From positions 1 through 7,581 of the forward strand of contig JALVSV010000036.1 in NCBI GenBank assembly GCA_027024125.1: a stretch of 7,581 nt of DNA, given 5' to 3'. The position numbers and the translations under genes were made by a program. Shown in pieces: positions 5,936 to 7,581 of this stretch (positions are counted from its first letter, which is position 1; each line of letters starts with the position of its first letter). The notes under the pieces are model-generated. The model was not told the origin of the DNA, searched no databases, and saw nothing but the letters and a program-made list of their open reading frames with translations. The stretch comes from Methylothermaceae bacterium. GTDB taxonomy: Bacteria; Pseudomonadota; Gammaproteobacteria; Methylococcales; Methylothermaceae.

Positions 5936-6496
5936 ATGAATTTAGTCCAATTGATCCAGCAAAATGGCGGACAGGAAGTCTTTAGCCAGGTTGCAAGGAA
6001 AGTGGGTTTACAGGAGGAAGAGGCATCGGACCTGCTGGCCAGAGTCATGCCCGTTCTGGGGCAGGGCATCAAGAGCAAACTGGGTGATCCCAACCAGTTG
6101 CAAGACCTGGTCAGTGAACTATCTCAGGGTAAACTGCAAGACGTTTTGGATAAACCAGAGATGATCGAAAGAGAGGAAGTGGTCCAAGACGGCAATGCCA
6201 TTTTGGGAAAGGTCTTTGGGAGCAAGGATGTTAGCCGCAACGTTGCCGATAGGGTCGCCGAGCAGGCAGGTACCAGCCCTGACATCATCAAACAACTGTT
6301 ACCTGTGGCAGCCACCCTGCTGATGGGGGTCTTGCAAAAAGAAGGGCGGAAAAAGGGAGTGGTGGGAGAAGCATCGTTGAATGATACGGATGAAACGACG
6401 ACGATCAGCTCGGTGTTTATGGAATTTCTGGATATGGACGATGATGGGGATGTCATGGACGATGTGCTGAATCTGGCACAAAGATTTTTCAAATAG
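5936..6496 (+). CDS. DUF937 (YidB-like) protein with acidic C-terminal loop
   Basis: A 186-residue member of the DUF937 family, related to E. coli YidB. The N-terminus (LVQLIQQNGGQEVFSQVARKVGL) and the helical repeat-like segments VMPVLGQGIKSKL (38-49) and LLPVAATLLMGVL (121-133) are typical. Near the end, DMDDDGDVMDD at 166-176 resembles a calcium-binding loop (Asp at positions 1, 3 and 5, Gly at 6). It lacks the Glu that normally closes an EF-hand. It is followed by VLNLAQRFF. There is no signal peptide and no clear membrane helix. The molecular function of DUF937 proteins is not well established. A GAGGA site seven bases before the ATG lies in the 18-base gap after the DUF4332 gene. The stop codon overlaps the Shine-Dalgarno of the LysM gene. 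Co-transcription with both neighbours is likely. Confidence 0.87.
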   Translation: MNLVQLIQQNGGQEVFSQVARKVGLQEEEASDLLARVMPVLGQGIKSKLGDPNQLQDLVSELSQGKLQDVLDKPEMIEREEVVQDGNAILGKVFGSKDVSRNVADRVAEQAGTSPDIIKQLLPVAATLLMGVLQKEGRKKGVVGEASLNDTDETTTISSVFMEFLDMDDDGDVMDDVLNLAQRFFK

Positions 6497-6500
6497 GGGG
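6495..6500 (+). promoter_or_regulatory. Ribosome binding site for the LysM gene, overlapping the DUF937 stop
   Basis: AGGGGG begins inside the TAG stop of the DUF937 gene and lies six bases before the ATG at 6507. This favours 6507 over the adjacent in-frame GTG at 6504, and the resulting N-terminus (MGLLDFVKDVG) matches E. coli Kbp (MGLFNFVKDAG). Confidence 0.7.
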
Positions 6501-6506
6501 TAAGTG

Positions 6507-6956
6507 ATGGGACTACTCGATTTTGTGAAAGACGTTGGACACAATCTGTTTACCAGTGATGAGGAGGCGGCAGAAAAAATCAAGAAACATATCGAGGCCA
6601 ACAATCCCGGAATAGAGAACCTGGAGGTTGGTTATGAGGATGGTTCGGCTACTTTGAAGGGCAGGGCGGACTCCTATGTGGCCGTCGAGAAGGCCATATT
6701 GATGGCAGGAAATATCAAGGGTGTCGAAAACGTCAATGACGAACTCGAAATAACGATTTCCACTCAGGAGTCGGAAGAGCCGGAACAGGTCGAATATTAC
6801 ATCATCCAGAAAGGGGACACGCTCTCGCTCATTGCCAAACGATATTATGGGGACGCCATGGCCTATCCACGGATCTTCGAGGCCAACCGGGAAGTGATCC
6901 AGGATCCAGATAAGATTTTTCCAGGGCAGAAGATCCGTATCCCCGTTTCTGGATAA
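6507..6956 (+). CDS. lysM: BON-LysM protein, Kbp/YgaU-like
   Basis: With the start at 6507 the protein has 149 residues, the same length as E. coli Kbp (YgaU). It also has the same order of parts: a short N-terminal helix MGLLDFVKDVGHNLF, a BON domain at about 20-84 (VEKAILMAGNIKGVENVNDEL), an acidic linker, and a LysM domain at about 97-146. The LysM domain contains YYIIQKGDTLSLIAKRYYGD and, near the end, DPDKIFPGQKIRIP. E. coli Kbp is a cytoplasmic potassium-binding protein; LysM domains in other proteins bind peptidoglycan. No signal peptide is seen here, so the Kbp-type role is favoured over wall binding. It closes the DUF4332-DUF937-LysM operon after a 10-base gap. Downstream is a 160-base gap with inverted repeats, then the convergent metalloprotease gene. 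Confidence 0.9.
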   Translation: MGLLDFVKDVGHNLFTSDEEAAEKIKKHIEANNPGIENLEVGYEDGSATLKGRADSYVAVEKAILMAGNIKGVENVNDELEITISTQESEEPEQVEYYIIQKGDTLSLIAKRYYGDAMAYPRIFEANREVIQDPDKIFPGQKIRIPVSG

Positions 6957-6966
6957 GCAAATTCCG

Positions 6967-7013
6967 CCCCGTGGTATCGGTCCTGCAAATTCATGAACCG
7001 ATAGGGGACGGGG
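6967..7013 (+). terminator. GC-rich stem-loop after the LysM gene, possible terminator
   Basis: CCCCGT (6967-6972) and TATCGG (6975-6980) pair with CCGATA (6998-7003) and ACGGGG (7008-7013). They form two 6-base-pair stems separated by an uneven internal loop, closed by a 17-base loop. It starts ten bases after the LysM stop, where a terminator is expected. No T-run follows, so intrinsic termination is not certain; it may instead protect the 3' end of the mRNA. Confidence 0.4.
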
Positions 7014-7014
7014 G

Positions 7015-7092
7015 CATCATGGAGACACAGGGTTCGCAGAGTGGTTTTCAAATTGAACGCTTATCTCTGCGTTCCTTGTGTCCCTGTGATGA
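7015..7092. repeat. Imperfect inverted repeat with CACAGGG/CGCAGAG arms
   Basis: The left arm (about 7015-7041) contains GAGACACAGGGTTCGCAGAG. The right arm (about 7065-7092), read on the other strand, contains GGGACACAAGGAACGCAGAG. Sixteen of 21 core positions match around a 23-base AT-rich loop. From memory, arms alternating ACACAG/GCAGAG-type words are common in dispersed intergenic repeats of environmental Proteobacteria. It lies between two convergent genes, a usual place for such elements. Confidence 0.5.
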
Positions 7093-7116
7093 AATACTTT
7101 AAGAATTCGGCCAGCC

Positions 7117-7581
7117 TTATAGCGCCTCGGTCACAGCCACCTTGATCAGCTGGCCCTTTTTTAGGGGTACCTCGGTTGCAAGGCCATTGGCAATTGCGCA
7201 GGTTTTCTCGTCCCATGGGCTTTTTGCCCGCCTGAGCAAATCTGAAAGCTTTTCGCCCGCTCTGGCGGAAAAGATACGCAACCGCTGTTGCTTGATCTTC
7301 GCCCTTTCATGCTTGGTCAAAGGATGAAATGAAGCGACCGTTTGGTGAATCGTATCGCGAAATCTCTTTCCCTTCACATGATAGACGCCCGCTAAGCGAT
7401 ATATCTGATCCTGATAGGCAATCCAGGTGATGACAGCTTCCTGACCATTGCCTGCAAGCACGGTCTGGGCGGCGGGCAAATGCTTGATCTTAAGTTTCTC
7501 AACCGGTTGGCTGGCCATTTTCTTCTCCGTGAGGAACGAACGGGCCGCATAGACCGGACCTTCGCCTTTGCACTGCAGCCG
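7117..7581 (-). CDS. M48-family metalloprotease, C-terminal part (5' end beyond the right edge)
   Basis: The frame is open without a stop from 7581 down to the TAA at 7117-7119, giving 154 visible residues. The ATG at 7518 is therefore probably internal and not the real start. The sequence matches the C-terminal region of exported M48 (BepA/YfgC-like) zinc proteases, after the HExxH catalytic domain. It has AVITWIAYQDQIYRLAGVY, then HQTVASFHPLTKHER, then RLRIFSARAGEKLSDLLRRA. It ends ATEVPLKKGQLIKVAV, a LysM-like fold often seen at the end of these proteins. The catalytic domain and signal peptide would lie beyond the window, so activity cannot be judged. The family acts in the periplasm in outer membrane protein quality control. 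The gene converges on the LysM operon. Assignment rests on the C-terminal pattern alone. Confidence 0.72.
   Translation of the reverse strand, partial: RLQCKGEGPVYAARSFLTEKKMASQPVEKLKIKHLPAAQTVLAGNGQEAVITWIAYQDQIYRLAGVYHVKGKRFRDTIHQTVASFHPLTKHERAKIKQQRLRIFSARAGEKLSDLLRRAKSPWDEKTCAIANGLATEVPLKKGQLIKVAVTEAL

Noticed and set aside
7117..7518. Complete 133-residue gene starting at the ATG at 7518
   Set aside because: The same frame stays open to the window edge with coding-like sequence, and the protein matches only the C-terminal part of M48 proteases, so it is a partial longer gene.

Overview
This window looks like chromosomal DNA from a gammaproteobacterium. The umuDC pair, a Kbp/YgaU-type BON-LysM protein and a YgaP-like membrane protein all have close counterparts in Enterobacteria and relatives. 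Base composition is moderate, Shine-Dalgarno sites are clear and genes are densely packed. I see no insertion sequence, tRNA, rRNA, CRISPR array or integrase, and nothing fixes the genus. Twelve CDSs are supported; the first and last are cut by the window edges.

Left part (1-2754). It opens with the 5' end of a DhaL-like DAK2-domain gene on the minus strand. A small two-helix DUF2892 membrane protein follows on the plus strand. It converges on a secreted Met-rich, Cys-containing protein, and their stop codons overlap. Next comes the most unusual gene: a full-length PLP-dependent decarboxylase of the histidine decarboxylase type, preceded by a twin-arginine signal with a possible lipobox. This predicts a PLP enzyme outside the cytoplasm. 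It converges, with one base between stop codons, on an unrecognised exported protein with one C-terminal membrane helix.

Middle part (2755-5431). An orphan phosphoribosyltransferase on the minus strand is divergent from umuD-umuC, which together encode an error-prone DNA polymerase V. UmuD has an N-terminal Gly/Arg/Pro-rich extension absent from E. coli UmuD. All catalytic residues of UmuD and UmuC are present. The divergent promoter region carries an A-tract/T-tract inverted repeat and a cluster of ATCARAA half-sites. These could be the operator; a canonical CTG-N10-CAG SOS box is not seen.

Right part (5432-7581). A tight three-gene plus-strand operon encodes a DUF4332 helix-hairpin-helix-like protein, a DUF937 protein with an acidic Ca-site-like loop, and a BON-LysM protein of the same length as E. 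coli Kbp. It faces the C-terminal part of an M48-type metalloprotease on the minus strand. The 160-base gap between them holds two inverted repeats, one resembling dispersed intergenic repeats.

The best candidates for something undescribed are the Tat-exported decarboxylase and the DUF4332-DUF937-LysM operon.
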